Positions 1-6,169 of a stretch of DNA of 10,315 bases are shown one piece after another. This stretch comes from 66-474 sp035277545 (lineage in GTDB: Bacteria > Pseudomonadota > Gammaproteobacteria > Xanthomonadales > Rhodanobacteraceae), in assembly GCA_035277545.1 (NCBI GenBank), contig DATEKI010000169.1, forward strand, positions 1 to 10,315. The letters are read 5' to 3'. Within the stretch, counting starts at the first letter, position 1; every line of letters begins with the position of its first letter. The notes below the pieces were generated by a model. The model did no database searches, was not told where the DNA came from, and was given only the letters and a program-made list of their open reading frames with translations. Made by a program: the position numbers and the translations under genes.

Positions 1-169
1 CATGCGCACCGCGCTCAGCGAAACGGTGATCGAGGGCGTCAAGACCAACCTGCCGCTGCAGCAGCGCATCATGGCCGACTCGGGTTTCAAGCACGGCGGC
101 CGCAACATCCATTACCTCGAAAAACGCATCCGCGAGCAGAAAGAGAAAGGCATGGGGCTGGGGAGCTGA
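1..169 (+). CDS. accC: AccC, biotin carboxylase subunit of acetyl-CoA carboxylase (3' end only)
   Basis: The reading frame enters the window from the left and codes for 55 visible residues before TGA at 167-169. The visible residues include ETVIEGVKTNLPLQ, then a GGRNIHYLEKR stretch, which I recognise as the C-terminus of bacterial biotin carboxylase. In the family the enzyme carboxylates biotin on AccB using ATP and bicarbonate, the first half-reaction of malonyl-CoA synthesis in the cytosol. The catalytic ATP-grasp domain lies outside the window, so its integrity cannot be judged. prmA downstream in the same direction is the usual neighbour in xanthomonads. The 169-nt gap to prmA is occupied mostly by a palindromic repeat, so co-transcription with prmA is uncertain. 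Confidence 0.9.
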   Translation, partial: MRTALSETVIEGVKTNLPLQQRIMADSGFKHGGRNIHYLEKRIREQKEKGMGLGS

Positions 170-201
170 TTCGGGCATCAAGAACAGCGTAACCAACCCT
201 T

Positions 202-311
202 GTCGTCATTCCGCGGCCGCGCGCAGCGCGGAACCCGGAATCCATTGTGGTTTTTCGCAAGCTGAAAAAATGGATTCCGGATCGCGGCTGCGCCGCGTCC
301 GGAATAACGAC
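202..311. repeat. Imperfect palindromic REP/MITE-like repeat between accC and prmA
   Basis: The ends are inverted copies: GTCGTCATTCC (202-212) against GGAATAACGAC (301-311), one mismatch. Internally, GGAATCCATT (237-246) faces AATGGATTCC (269-278). The arms are rich in GCGC and would fold as a large hairpin around a short A/T-richer centre (247-268). The outer motif (gtcattcc ... ccggaatcc) resembles the small intergenic repeats common in Xanthomonadales and other Proteobacteria; that family assignment is from memory. It starts 33 nt after the accC stop and ends 27 nt before the chosen prmA start, so it could act as an mRNA 3'-end stabiliser or attenuator between the two genes. It has no coding capacity of its own. 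Confidence 0.7.
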
Positions 312-338
312 GATTTCACTTGTAACGGTCTCGCACGC

Positions 339-1244
339 ATGCCCTGGCTCGAACTGCAACTGACCATCGATGCCGACACGCAGCCGCGCGCCGAAGCTGC
401 GCTGGAGGAACTCGGCGCGCTGTCGGTCACGCTGATGGACGCCGATGCCGACACCACCGATGAGGCCGCGATCTTCGAACCAGGTGTGGGCGAAACGCCG
501 CTGTGGCATTCACTGACGCTGCTCGCGTTGTTCGAGGCCGGCGCCGACCGTCGCGGCCTGGTGCATCTCTTGAACGACGCGCTGCCGGAACTCGCGCCCG
601 ATCGCATCGTGTTCCGTGAAGTCGCCGACCAGGACTGGGAGCGCGCATGGATGGATCGCTACCAGCCGATGCAGTTCGGGCGGCGGTTGTGGATTTATCC
701 GTGGAACGTCAAGCCGTCCGTGGATGCCGCCGACGCGGTGGTAGTGCGACTCGATCCCGGCCTCGCCTTCGGCACCGGCACGCATCCGACCACGGCCCTG
801 TGCCTCGAATGGCTGGACGGGCTCGATCTGGAAAACAGAACCATCATCGACTACGGCTGCGGCTCGGGCGTGCTCGCGATCGCCGCGCTGAAACTCGGCG
901 CCGCGCATGCGACCGGCATCGACAATGACCCGCAGGCGCTCACCGCCACGCGCGACAACGCCACGCGGAACGGCGTGGCGGACAACCTCCGGGTGTACCT
1001 CCCCGACGAATTGTCGCCCGGCCTGCAGGCCGATGTGTTCGTCGCGAACATCCTGGCCGGCCCCTTGGGCGAACTTGCGCCACGTTTTGCATCGCTGTGC
1101 AAATCCGCTGCGCCGTTCGCGCTGTCCGGCATCCTGGCCGGACAGGAAGGCGAACTTCTGGAACGCTATCGCGACTGCGGTTTCGCGAACCTGCGTGCGA
1201 CCCGCCGCGAAGACTGGATCCGCATAGACGGCGTGCGCGGCTAG
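339..1244 (+). CDS. prmA: PrmA, ribosomal protein L11 methyltransferase
   Basis: This 301-residue protein (E. coli PrmA is about 293) methylates ribosomal protein L11 on several amino groups using S-adenosylmethionine. Visible family marks are FGTGTHPTT at residues 144-152, the SAM-binding glycine motif DYGCGSG at 171-177, an acidic residue pair after the second strand (GIDNDP), and NILAGPL starting at N237, the substrate-site asparagine motif. The N-terminal 60-70 residues (MPWLELQLTID...) match the L11-recognition domain. The ATG at 339 is chosen because homologues begin MPW-x-E; the longer frame from 270 would run through the palindromic repeat. No clear Shine-Dalgarno sequence precedes the start. 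A weak -10-like TGTAAC (321-326) would give a very short leader. All key motifs look intact. Confidence 0.95.
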   Translation: MPWLELQLTIDADTQPRAEAALEELGALSVTLMDADADTTDEAAIFEPGVGETPLWHSLTLLALFEAGADRRGLVHLLNDALPELAPDRIVFREVADQDWERAWMDRYQPMQFGRRLWIYPWNVKPSVDAADAVVVRLDPGLAFGTGTHPTTALCLEWLDGLDLENRTIIDYGCGSGVLAIAALKLGAAHATGIDNDPQALTATRDNATRNGVADNLRVYLPDELSPGLQADVFVANILAGPLGELAPRFASLCKSAAPFALSGILAGQEGELLERYRDCGFANLRATRREDWIRIDGVRG

Positions 1245-1268
1245 CGCATCGCGGCGGCTGTCGTGGCC

Positions 1269-1274
1269 TACAAT
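1269..1274 (+). promoter_or_regulatory. Probable -10 element (TACAAT) of the zinc-ribbon gene, placed for a leaderless mRNA
   Basis: TACAAT differs from consensus TATAAT by one base and ends exactly 7 nt before the ATG at 1281, so the expected transcription start coincides with the A of the start codon. No Shine-Dalgarno sequence is present between the prmA stop and this ATG. I see no good -35 at 16-18 bp upstream. The same arrangement occurs in front of polA in this window. Confidence 0.5.
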
Positions 1275-1280
1275 CGCGGC

Positions 1281-2627
1281 ATGTACACCCAGTGCCCGCA
1301 ATGCCGGACGATCTTCGAGATCAGCGAGGATGCCCTGCAGGCCTCGCTCGGCATCGTCCGTTGCGGCCACTGCGCGGAACGCTTCGATGCGTTGCGCACG
1401 CTCAGCGATACACTGCCGTCGGATCCCGAAACCGCGCTGCCGGAACACGACCCGGATGCCCTGGCGCCGACGCTGACGTCCGCGATTTCGCCGGAGGCGG
1501 TGCAGGCGGCTGCACGGCCTTCCCGCAAAGCGGCATCGGAGAAGGCGCCTTCCGGCAGGGATGCCGCGGCAACGGAACCGGGCGAGGCATGGTTCGACGC
1601 GCTTTCGGGGGATCGTGCCCGCGCGCTGATTGCGGATGCCGCCGGCATTCCGCCCGAAGCCATCCAAAGCGATCCGGCGTGGCAACTCACCGACCTGCCG
1701 GTACAGACAACCTTTGCCGAGCTCGATGTCATTCCCGTGGCGGCCGTCGAACCGGAACCGCCCACGCCTGCGCCTGCCCACATCGAGGTGGTCGAATCCG
1801 AACCGTTCACCGACGCATGGGGACTGGAGGTTCCCGACGTCGGCCTGGCCGAAGCACCGTTCGAAGGGCACCCGACGAACGGCGAAGCGGCGCTGTCGTC
1901 TGCAGGCGATGCGCTGCTGGAATCCGCGAACGCCATCGGCGACGCCGTTCCGCTTGCCGTTGCGCAAGGGGAGCCCGATCCCGACGCACCGCTGCCGGAA
2001 GACCCTCTCCGCGCGGATGGCGTGTTGCCGCCGGGCGGTGCCGCGCCGGAAGACAACGCCGCATTGGCGGAACCACAGGGCGAACCGTGCGGCGGCGAAG
2101 CGGAACCCGCCGGCACCGCCGAGCCCGTGTACATCCCGCCGCCACCGCGGCGTATCCGCCGCAGTGATTGGCTTTGGGCAACCGGTTGCGCGGTGCTGGC
2201 GCTGGCGTTGGCCGCGCAGGTCGCCTGGGCCAGCCGCGTGGCGCTGGTCCGCGACCCGGCCACGCAGGCACAAGCCTTGCAGGTATGCGCGCGTTTCGAT
2301 TGCAGGCTGCCGCCGATCCGCGACACCGCGAAGCTGGAACTGCTGTCGCGCGACGTGCGTCCCGATCCCGATGCAAGCGGCTCGCTCGCGATCACCGCGA
2401 CGTTCCGCAACAACGCGCCGTACCGCCAGCCGTGGCCGGTCGTGGTGGTCGAGCTGACCGACCTCGACAACAACGTGGTCGCGATGCGCCGGTTCCGGCC
2501 GGCCGAATACATGCCCGACGCGGCGCGTCGCAGTGCCGGCATCGCCGCGGGCACCACCGCGGCCGTGGCCTTCGAAGTCGCCGATCCCGGCAAGCGCGCA
2601 GTATCTTTCCATTTCGGTTTCGACTGA
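1281..2627 (+). CDS. Membrane-anchored zinc-ribbon protein with DUF3426 C-terminal domain
   Basis: A 448-residue protein in three parts. Residues 1-35 form an MJ0042-type zinc ribbon with cysteine pairs C5/C8 and C28/C31 (CPQC ... CGHC). Residues of about 50-290 are a long, low-complexity linker rich in Ala, Pro, Glu and Asp, probably disordered and acidic. A single membrane segment runs from about W297 to S318 (WLWATGCAVLALALAAQVAW), and the last 130 residues are a DUF3426 domain predicted to be periplasmic. Basic residues (PPRRIRRSD) just before the membrane segment fit a cytoplasmic N-terminus. The role of the family is not established; the architecture suggests a cytoplasmic metal- or nucleic-acid-binding head tied to the membrane. 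The position between prmA and fis is conserved in xanthomonads. The start at 1281 puts the zinc ribbon at residue 1, as in homologues; a GTG at 1263 in frame is less likely. Confidence 0.88.
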   Translation: MYTQCPQCRTIFEISEDALQASLGIVRCGHCAERFDALRTLSDTLPSDPETALPEHDPDALAPTLTSAISPEAVQAAARPSRKAASEKAPSGRDAAATEPGEAWFDALSGDRARALIADAAGIPPEAIQSDPAWQLTDLPVQTTFAELDVIPVAAVEPEPPTPAPAHIEVVESEPFTDAWGLEVPDVGLAEAPFEGHPTNGEAALSSAGDALLESANAIGDAVPLAVAQGEPDPDAPLPEDPLRADGVLPPGGAAPEDNAALAEPQGEPCGGEAEPAGTAEPVYIPPPPRRIRRSDWLWATGCAVLALALAAQVAWASRVALVRDPATQAQALQVCARFDCRLPPIRDTAKLELLSRDVRPDPDASGSLAITATFRNNAPYRQPWPVVVVELTDLDNNVVAMRRFRPAEYMPDAARRSAGIAAGTTAAVAFEVADPGKRAVSFHFGFD

Positions 2628-2723
2628 AGCCGCGGGGCTGCGCGCTCCCGTCCGGCGCTGCTAGACTCGTCCGTTCGCGCTGGTCCGCTGGGCCTGCGCG
2701 CCTTGTCCAGGCTCCGGTCGATC

Positions 2724-3014
2724 GTGGATACCCCCTCCCTGCATTCCGTGCCATCCGTCCAGGCCGAACCGCTCCGCATCGGCAATCCGACGCTGGGCGA
2801 ATGCATGGCATCCAGCGCGCGCCGCTACCTCGCCGACCTGAATGGCACGCCATGCCGCGAAGGCCTGTACGCGCGACTGCTGCGCGAAGTGGAAGCGCCG
2901 CTGCTGCGCGAAGTGCTGGCGTGGAGCGACGGCAACCAGAGCCGCGCGGCCGACGTGCTGGGCATCCACCGCGCCACGCTGCGCAAGAAACTGCGCGAGC
3001 TCGGTATCGTTTGA
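2724..3014 (+). CDS. fis: Fis-family DNA-binding protein
   Basis: A small protein (96 residues from this start) whose last 40 residues hold the Fis-type helix-turn-helix, with DGNQSRAADVLGIH followed by RATLRKKLRELGIV at the very C-terminus. The preceding helices (ARRYLADL, LLREVEAPLLREVL) match the Fis dimerisation core. Fis bends DNA as a dimer and acts as a nucleoid protein and regulator of rRNA and recombination sites in E. coli. The start is uncertain: GTG at 2724 is preceded by a weak AGG near 2709, TTG at 2703 would add seven residues, and no ATG exists upstream of the conserved core except the one at 2804, which would remove the N-terminal extension. A TAGACT box (2662-2667) could be its -10. 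The gene ends 22 nt before purH, so the two are likely co-transcribed. Confidence 0.88.
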   Translation: MDTPSLHSVPSVQAEPLRIGNPTLGECMASSARRYLADLNGTPCREGLYARLLREVEAPLLREVLAWSDGNQSRAADVLGIHRATLRKKLRELGIV

Positions 3015-3036
3015 ACACAGGGAACCACGCATCTCC

Positions 3037-4623
3037 ATGACAGGATCGGGCATCATCACCGCGCGACGCGCGCTGCTCAGCGTTTCCGACAAGACCGGCC
3101 TCGCCGACATCGGCGGCGCCCTGCACGCGCTCGGCATCGAGATCGTTTCGACCGGCGGCAGTGCGAAGGCATTGCGGCAGGCCGGTATTCCGGTGCGCGA
3201 CGTCAGCGAGTTGACCGGCTTTCCGGAAATCATGGACGGTCGCGTCAAGACCCTGCACCCGAAGGTGCATGGCGGCCTGCTGGGCAGGCGCGGCATCGAC
3301 GATGCAGTGATGCTGGATCATTCGATCACGCCGATCGACCTGTTGATCGTCAACCTGTATCCGTTCGCGCGCACCGTGGCGCATGCGGGCGTGACTTACG
3401 AAGATGCGATCGAGCAGATCGACATCGGCGGCCCCGCGATGCTGCGCGCGGGCGCCAAGAACCACGAGCGCGTCGCGGTGGTCTGCGATCCCGCCGATTA
3501 CGGCGAGTTGGTGGAAACACTGCGCCGCGACGGCGGCACCTCGTTCGAACAACGCCGCCGCTTCGCCGCGAAGGTCTTCGCACACACCGCGCGCTACGAC
3601 GGCATGATCGCGGACTGGCTGGCGACGCGCGCCGACGGCGAACCCGGCGAGGCCTACCCGCCAACCCTGCACCTCGCGCTGCACCGCGCGCAGGAAATGC
3701 GCTACGGCGAAAATCCGCACCAGGCTGCCGCGCTGTACCTCGATGGCCGTCCTACGGCAGGCACGGTCGCGGGCGCGACGGTACTCACCGGCAAGGAGAT
3801 GTCGTACAACAACTTCGTCGACGCGGACACGGCGCTCGAATGCGTGAAGGCGTTCGACAAGACGCCCGCGTGCGTGATCGTCAAGCACGCGAATCCGTGC
3901 GGCGTGGCGCTCGACCCCGATCCCCTGCGCGCATACGAGCGCGCGTTTGCGTGCGACGCAACGTCCGCGTTTGGCGGCATCATCGCCTTCAACCGCGCCA
4001 TCGACGGCGCACTGGTGAAGAAGATCCTCGCCAAACAGTTCGTCGAAGTGCTGGTAGCGCCCGCGTTCGACGAGGACGCGCTGGCCGCGCTGCGCAGGAA
4101 GCCGAACGTGCGCGCGCTGGCCGTCGGCGAATGGCCCGAGGCATCGGCCGCCACCGTGCAGCGGCAGTTGCGCAGCATCGGCGGCGGCGTGCTGGTGCAG
4201 GATTCCGATGCCGATACCTTGATGCTGTCGGACCTCAAGGTCGTCAGCAGGCGCGTGCCGGATGCCGAACAACTGCGCGACCTGCTGTTTGCCTGGCACG
4301 TCGCGATGTTCGTGAAATCGAACGCCATCGTGTTCGCGAAGGACGGCGCCACCGTCGGCATCGGCGCTGGCCAGATGAGCCGCGTGATCAGCGTGAAGAT
4401 CGCCGCGATGAAGGCCGCCGACGCGCAGCTTTCGACGCAGGGCAGCGTGATGGCGTCGGATGCGTTCTTCCCGTTCCGCGACAACGTGGACATGGCCGCG
4501 GGCGCCGGCGTGCGCGCGATCATCCAGCCCGGCGGCTCGCTGCGCGACCAGGAAGTCATCGACGCCGCGGACGAGCACGACATGGCGATGGTGTTTACGG
4601 GAACGCGGCATTTTCGTCACTGA
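3037..4623 (+). CDS. purH: PurH, bifunctional AICAR formyltransferase / IMP cyclohydrolase
   Basis: A 528-residue protein, about the length of E. coli PurH (529), performing the final two steps of purine synthesis: formylation of AICAR with 10-formyl-tetrahydrofolate, then ring closure to IMP, in the cytosol. The N-terminal MGS-like cyclohydrolase domain shows LLSVSDKTGL, STGGSAKAL and GRVKTLHPKVHGGLL. The transformylase domain shows MRYGENPHQ, the catalytic Lys-His pair in VKHANPCG (K283, H284), SAFGGIIAFN, GIGAGQMSR and the terminal GTRHFRH. The ATG at 3037 follows the fis stop by 22 nt; AGGGA at 3019-3023 is a weak and rather distant ribosome binding site. purD, the frequent next gene, is not downstream here. 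The last codons are part of a perfect palindrome. Confidence 0.97.
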   Translation: MTGSGIITARRALLSVSDKTGLADIGGALHALGIEIVSTGGSAKALRQAGIPVRDVSELTGFPEIMDGRVKTLHPKVHGGLLGRRGIDDAVMLDHSITPIDLLIVNLYPFARTVAHAGVTYEDAIEQIDIGGPAMLRAGAKNHERVAVVCDPADYGELVETLRRDGGTSFEQRRRFAAKVFAHTARYDGMIADWLATRADGEPGEAYPPTLHLALHRAQEMRYGENPHQAAALYLDGRPTAGTVAGATVLTGKEMSYNNFVDADTALECVKAFDKTPACVIVKHANPCGVALDPDPLRAYERAFACDATSAFGGIIAFNRAIDGALVKKILAKQFVEVLVAPAFDEDALAALRRKPNVRALAVGEWPEASAATVQRQLRSIGGGVLVQDSDADTLMLSDLKVVSRRVPDAEQLRDLLFAWHVAMFVKSNAIVFAKDGATVGIGAGQMSRVISVKIAAMKAADAQLSTQGSVMASDAFFPFRDNVDMAAGAGVRAIIQPGGSLRDQEVIDAADEHDMAMVFTGTRHFRH

Positions 4624-4637
4624 CGTGACGAAAATGC
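4608..4637. terminator. Perfect 13-bp-stem hairpin overlapping the purH stop codon
   Basis: GCATTTTCGTCAC (4608-4620), loop TGAC (4621-4624), GTGACGAAAATGC (4625-4637). The left arm codes for the conserved final residues of PurH and the first three loop bases are the stop codon. A stem this long with a tetraloop should halt or protect the 3' end of the purH transcript. The downstream sequence (TCTTCTCG) has only scattered T residues, so it is not a textbook intrinsic terminator; an mRNA-stabilising hairpin or protein-binding palindrome is the alternative. The palindrome itself is certain, its function is inferred. Confidence 0.6.
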
Positions 4638-4643
4638 TCTTCT

Positions 4644-4690
4644 CGCCATCCCTGCCGCTGGGTCCCGGCCAATCCACGACCGGGATGACG
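4644..4690. repeat. Degenerate second copy of the REP-like repeat
   Basis: The stretch begins CGCCATCCC and ends GGGATGACG, with TCCCGG (4663-4668) facing CCGGGA (4680-4685) and AATCCA at 4671-4676. The order of short motifs (cgtcatNcc, cccgg, aatcca, ccggNatNacg) parallels the repeat at 202-311. It fills the space between purH and the glutathione transferase gene, directly after the purH hairpin. Similarity is by eye and loose. Confidence 0.4.
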
Positions 4691-4725
4691 GTGTAACGTA
4701 GCGATTCGTGTCTCCACGCTCGGGC

Positions 4726-4731
4726 AAGGAG
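4726..4731 (+). promoter_or_regulatory. Strong Shine-Dalgarno sequence of the GST gene
   Basis: AAGGAG lies 7 nt before the ATG at 4739 and fixes that start. It is the only near-consensus ribosome binding site before a plus-strand gene in the window; the neighbouring prmA, zinc-ribbon and polA genes show none. Confidence 0.85.
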
Positions 4732-4738
4732 AAGCATC

Positions 4739-5470
4739 ATGCGCTACGAGCTCTTCTACTGGCCGACGATCCAGGGCCGCGGCGAATTCGTGCGGCTGGC
4801 GCTGGAAGACGCCGGTGCCGATTACGTCGACGTCGCGCGACTGCCGGAGGGTTCGGGCGGCGGAACCGCGGCGCTGCTGCGGATGCTCGATGACCCTTCG
4901 ACGGGCCACCCGTCGTTCGCGCCGCCTTTCCTGAAAGCCGGGCGGCGGCTGATCGGGCAGACCGCGAACATCCTGCTGTTCCTCGGACCACGCCTCGGCC
5001 TGGCGCCGCGCGACGAGAGCGGCCTGCTGTGGGCGCACCAGTTGCAACTGACGATCTCGGATCTGGTCGCGGAAATCCACGACGGCCACCATCCGGTCGC
5101 GGGAAGCCTGTATTACGAAGACCAGCGCGACGAAGCCAAACGCCGCAGCGCGCACCTGCGGCGCGAACGCCTGCCGAAGTTCCTGGGCTGGTTCGAACGC
5201 GTGCTCACGGACAATGCGCGTGGGCGGCAGCGTTTCCTGGTCGGCAGCGCGACGAGCTGTCCGGATCTCTCGCTGTTCCAGGTCATCGAGGGCCTGCGCT
5301 ACGCGTTTCCACGCGCCATGCGCCGGCTGGAAACATCGCTGCCGCGAACCGTCGAACTGCATGGGCGCATCGCCGCGCGGCCGGCGATCGCAGCCTATCT
5401 CGCTTCGACCCGGCGCATCCCGTTCAACAACGACGGGATCTTCCGCCATTACCCGGAACTGGATGCCTGA
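4739..5470 (+). CDS. Glutathione S-transferase, sigma-like
   Basis: A 243-residue cytosolic protein, slightly longer than a typical GST (200-220). The N-terminal thioredoxin-fold domain starts YELFYWPTIQGRGEFVRLAL, close to the sigma-class pattern with a tyrosine at position 7 as the likely thiol-activating residue. P63-F-L is in the place of the conserved cis-proline motif and Q74-T75 in that of the glutathione-contacting Gln-Ser. The helical C-terminal domain carries the N-capping box S173-C-P-D176. These support glutathione binding; the substrate cannot be told from sequence. An insertion relative to compact GSTs may lie around residues 38-60 (the EGSGGGTAALLRML and DPSTGHPSF stretches). 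The gene has its own strong ribosome binding site and is separated from purH by a hairpin and repeat, so it is probably a separate transcription unit. It is convergent with the DUF2782 gene 120 nt away; I see only a weak hairpin (5490-5505) in that gap. Confidence 0.87.
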   Translation: MRYELFYWPTIQGRGEFVRLALEDAGADYVDVARLPEGSGGGTAALLRMLDDPSTGHPSFAPPFLKAGRRLIGQTANILLFLGPRLGLAPRDESGLLWAHQLQLTISDLVAEIHDGHHPVAGSLYYEDQRDEAKRRSAHLRRERLPKFLGWFERVLTDNARGRQRFLVGSATSCPDLSLFQVIEGLRYAFPRAMRRLETSLPRTVELHGRIAARPAIAAYLASTRRIPFNNDGIFRHYPELDA

Positions 5471-5590
5471 AGCGCGGGTTGGGCCGACGCCGGCCTTATC
5501 GCCGGAAACCCAGCCTGGGCTCACCTGCAACGTCAGGCTTCTTCCGCGAGGGGCCCGGGATCGGCCCGACCTGCAGGCTACGGGCCCGGT

Positions 5591-6076
5591 TCACTGTCCG
5601 CTCGTCGATGCCTTCGCCGGCGCGCTGCCGGCCGGCTTCTTCGGGCCGCCCCACTTGTAGATGTCGTAATAGACAGGCGAGACCGGCCCCTGGTTCGGAT
5701 CGTGCACCAGGCTGCCGTTGGCATTGTCCACCTTGTAGGTCTGGGTCACGCCGTGCTTGGGCTTGACGCGCACCATGATCACCTGGCCGCCGCGGCGATA
5801 TTCCTCGATGGTGTCGCCGTTGGCGTCGGTGCGCGTGGTCACGTTGGTGCTGTCGCGGCCACCATTCCGTCCGGCGGGTGCCACCGAAGGCGGGATGCCG
5901 GTGCTGGGCAGCGGAACGTTTTGTGGCTTGGCGCCGGGATCGTTGATGCCCGGCGGCGGCAGCGCCGAACCGGGGGGCGGCGGTGACGACGATGCGTGCG
6001 CCAATACCTGTTGTGCCTGCGCGGCAGGCAGACCCAGAAGCAATGCAACCGCGGTAAGCCATGGCAGAACTTTCAC
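5591..6076 (-). CDS. Secreted DUF2782 protein, divergent from polA
   Basis: A 161-residue protein starting with GTG. Residues 1-21 are a signal peptide (VKVLPWLTAVALLLGLPAAQA) with an AQA-Q cleavage site, so it is exported to the periplasm. Residues 25-75 are a Pro/Gly/Ser-rich spacer. The DUF2782 core covers about residues 78-141 and shows TIEEYRRGGQVIMVRVKP, then YKVDNANG, and VYYDIYKWGG. The tail is rich in Ala, Lys and Ser. The function of DUF2782 is unknown; its position next to polA is common in gammaproteobacteria. The GTG at 6076 is chosen because GGAG lies 7 nt upstream and the signal peptide begins directly there; the open frame extends far upstream but would then lie opposite polA. 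A TATGCT on the minus strand (6115-6110) is a possible -10. Confidence 0.85.
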   Translation of the reverse strand: MKVLPWLTAVALLLGLPAAQAQQVLAHASSSPPPPGSALPPPGINDPGAKPQNVPLPSTGIPPSVAPAGRNGGRDSTNVTTRTDANGDTIEEYRRGGQVIMVRVKPKHGVTQTYKVDNANGSLVHDPNQGPVSPVYYDIYKWGGPKKPAGSAPAKASTSGQ

Positions 6077-6083
6077 GATGCAT

Positions 6084-6087
6084 CTCC
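6084..6087 (-). promoter_or_regulatory. Ribosome binding site (GGAG) for the DUF2782 gene
   Basis: On the minus strand, GGAG within TGGAGA precedes the GTG at 6076 by 7 nt. It decides for a GTG start over any upstream codon of the long open frame. Confidence 0.65.
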
Positions 6088-6157
6088 AGGATCGACAGTT
6101 CGCAGCACCAGCATACACGGGCCGCGTGAGTCCGGCGTGCATGCGACGGCACCATGC

Positions 6158-6163
6158 GACAAT
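6158..6163 (+). promoter_or_regulatory. Probable -10 element (GACAAT) of polA, placed for a leaderless mRNA
   Basis: GACAAT ends 7 nt before the polA ATG at 6170, so transcription would begin at or next to the start codon. There is no Shine-Dalgarno sequence in the preceding 20 nt. The -35 region is not recognisable. The spacing is identical to that of TACAAT before the zinc-ribbon gene at 1281. Confidence 0.45.
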
Positions 6164-6169
6164 CCGCCC

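Noticed and set aside
202..311. N-terminal extension of PrmA from the ATG at 270
   Set aside because: The extra 23 codons come from the right arm of the palindromic repeat, and PrmA homologues start at the MPW-x-E residues encoded from 339.
510..2612. Very long minus-strand open frame opposite prmA and the zinc-ribbon gene
   Set aside because: The plus-strand proteins carry family motifs, while this frame gives Arg/Gly/Ala-rich sequence without motifs. High GC content keeps antisense frames open.
2392..4740. Long minus-strand open frame opposite fis and purH
   Set aside because: PurH and Fis motifs are unambiguous on +, and the antisense product is Arg/His-rich with no family resemblance.
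5490..5505. Hairpin CCGGC-CTTATC-GCCGG between the convergent GST and DUF2782 genes
   Set aside because: Only 5 bp and no T-run on either side; too weak to call as a terminator.
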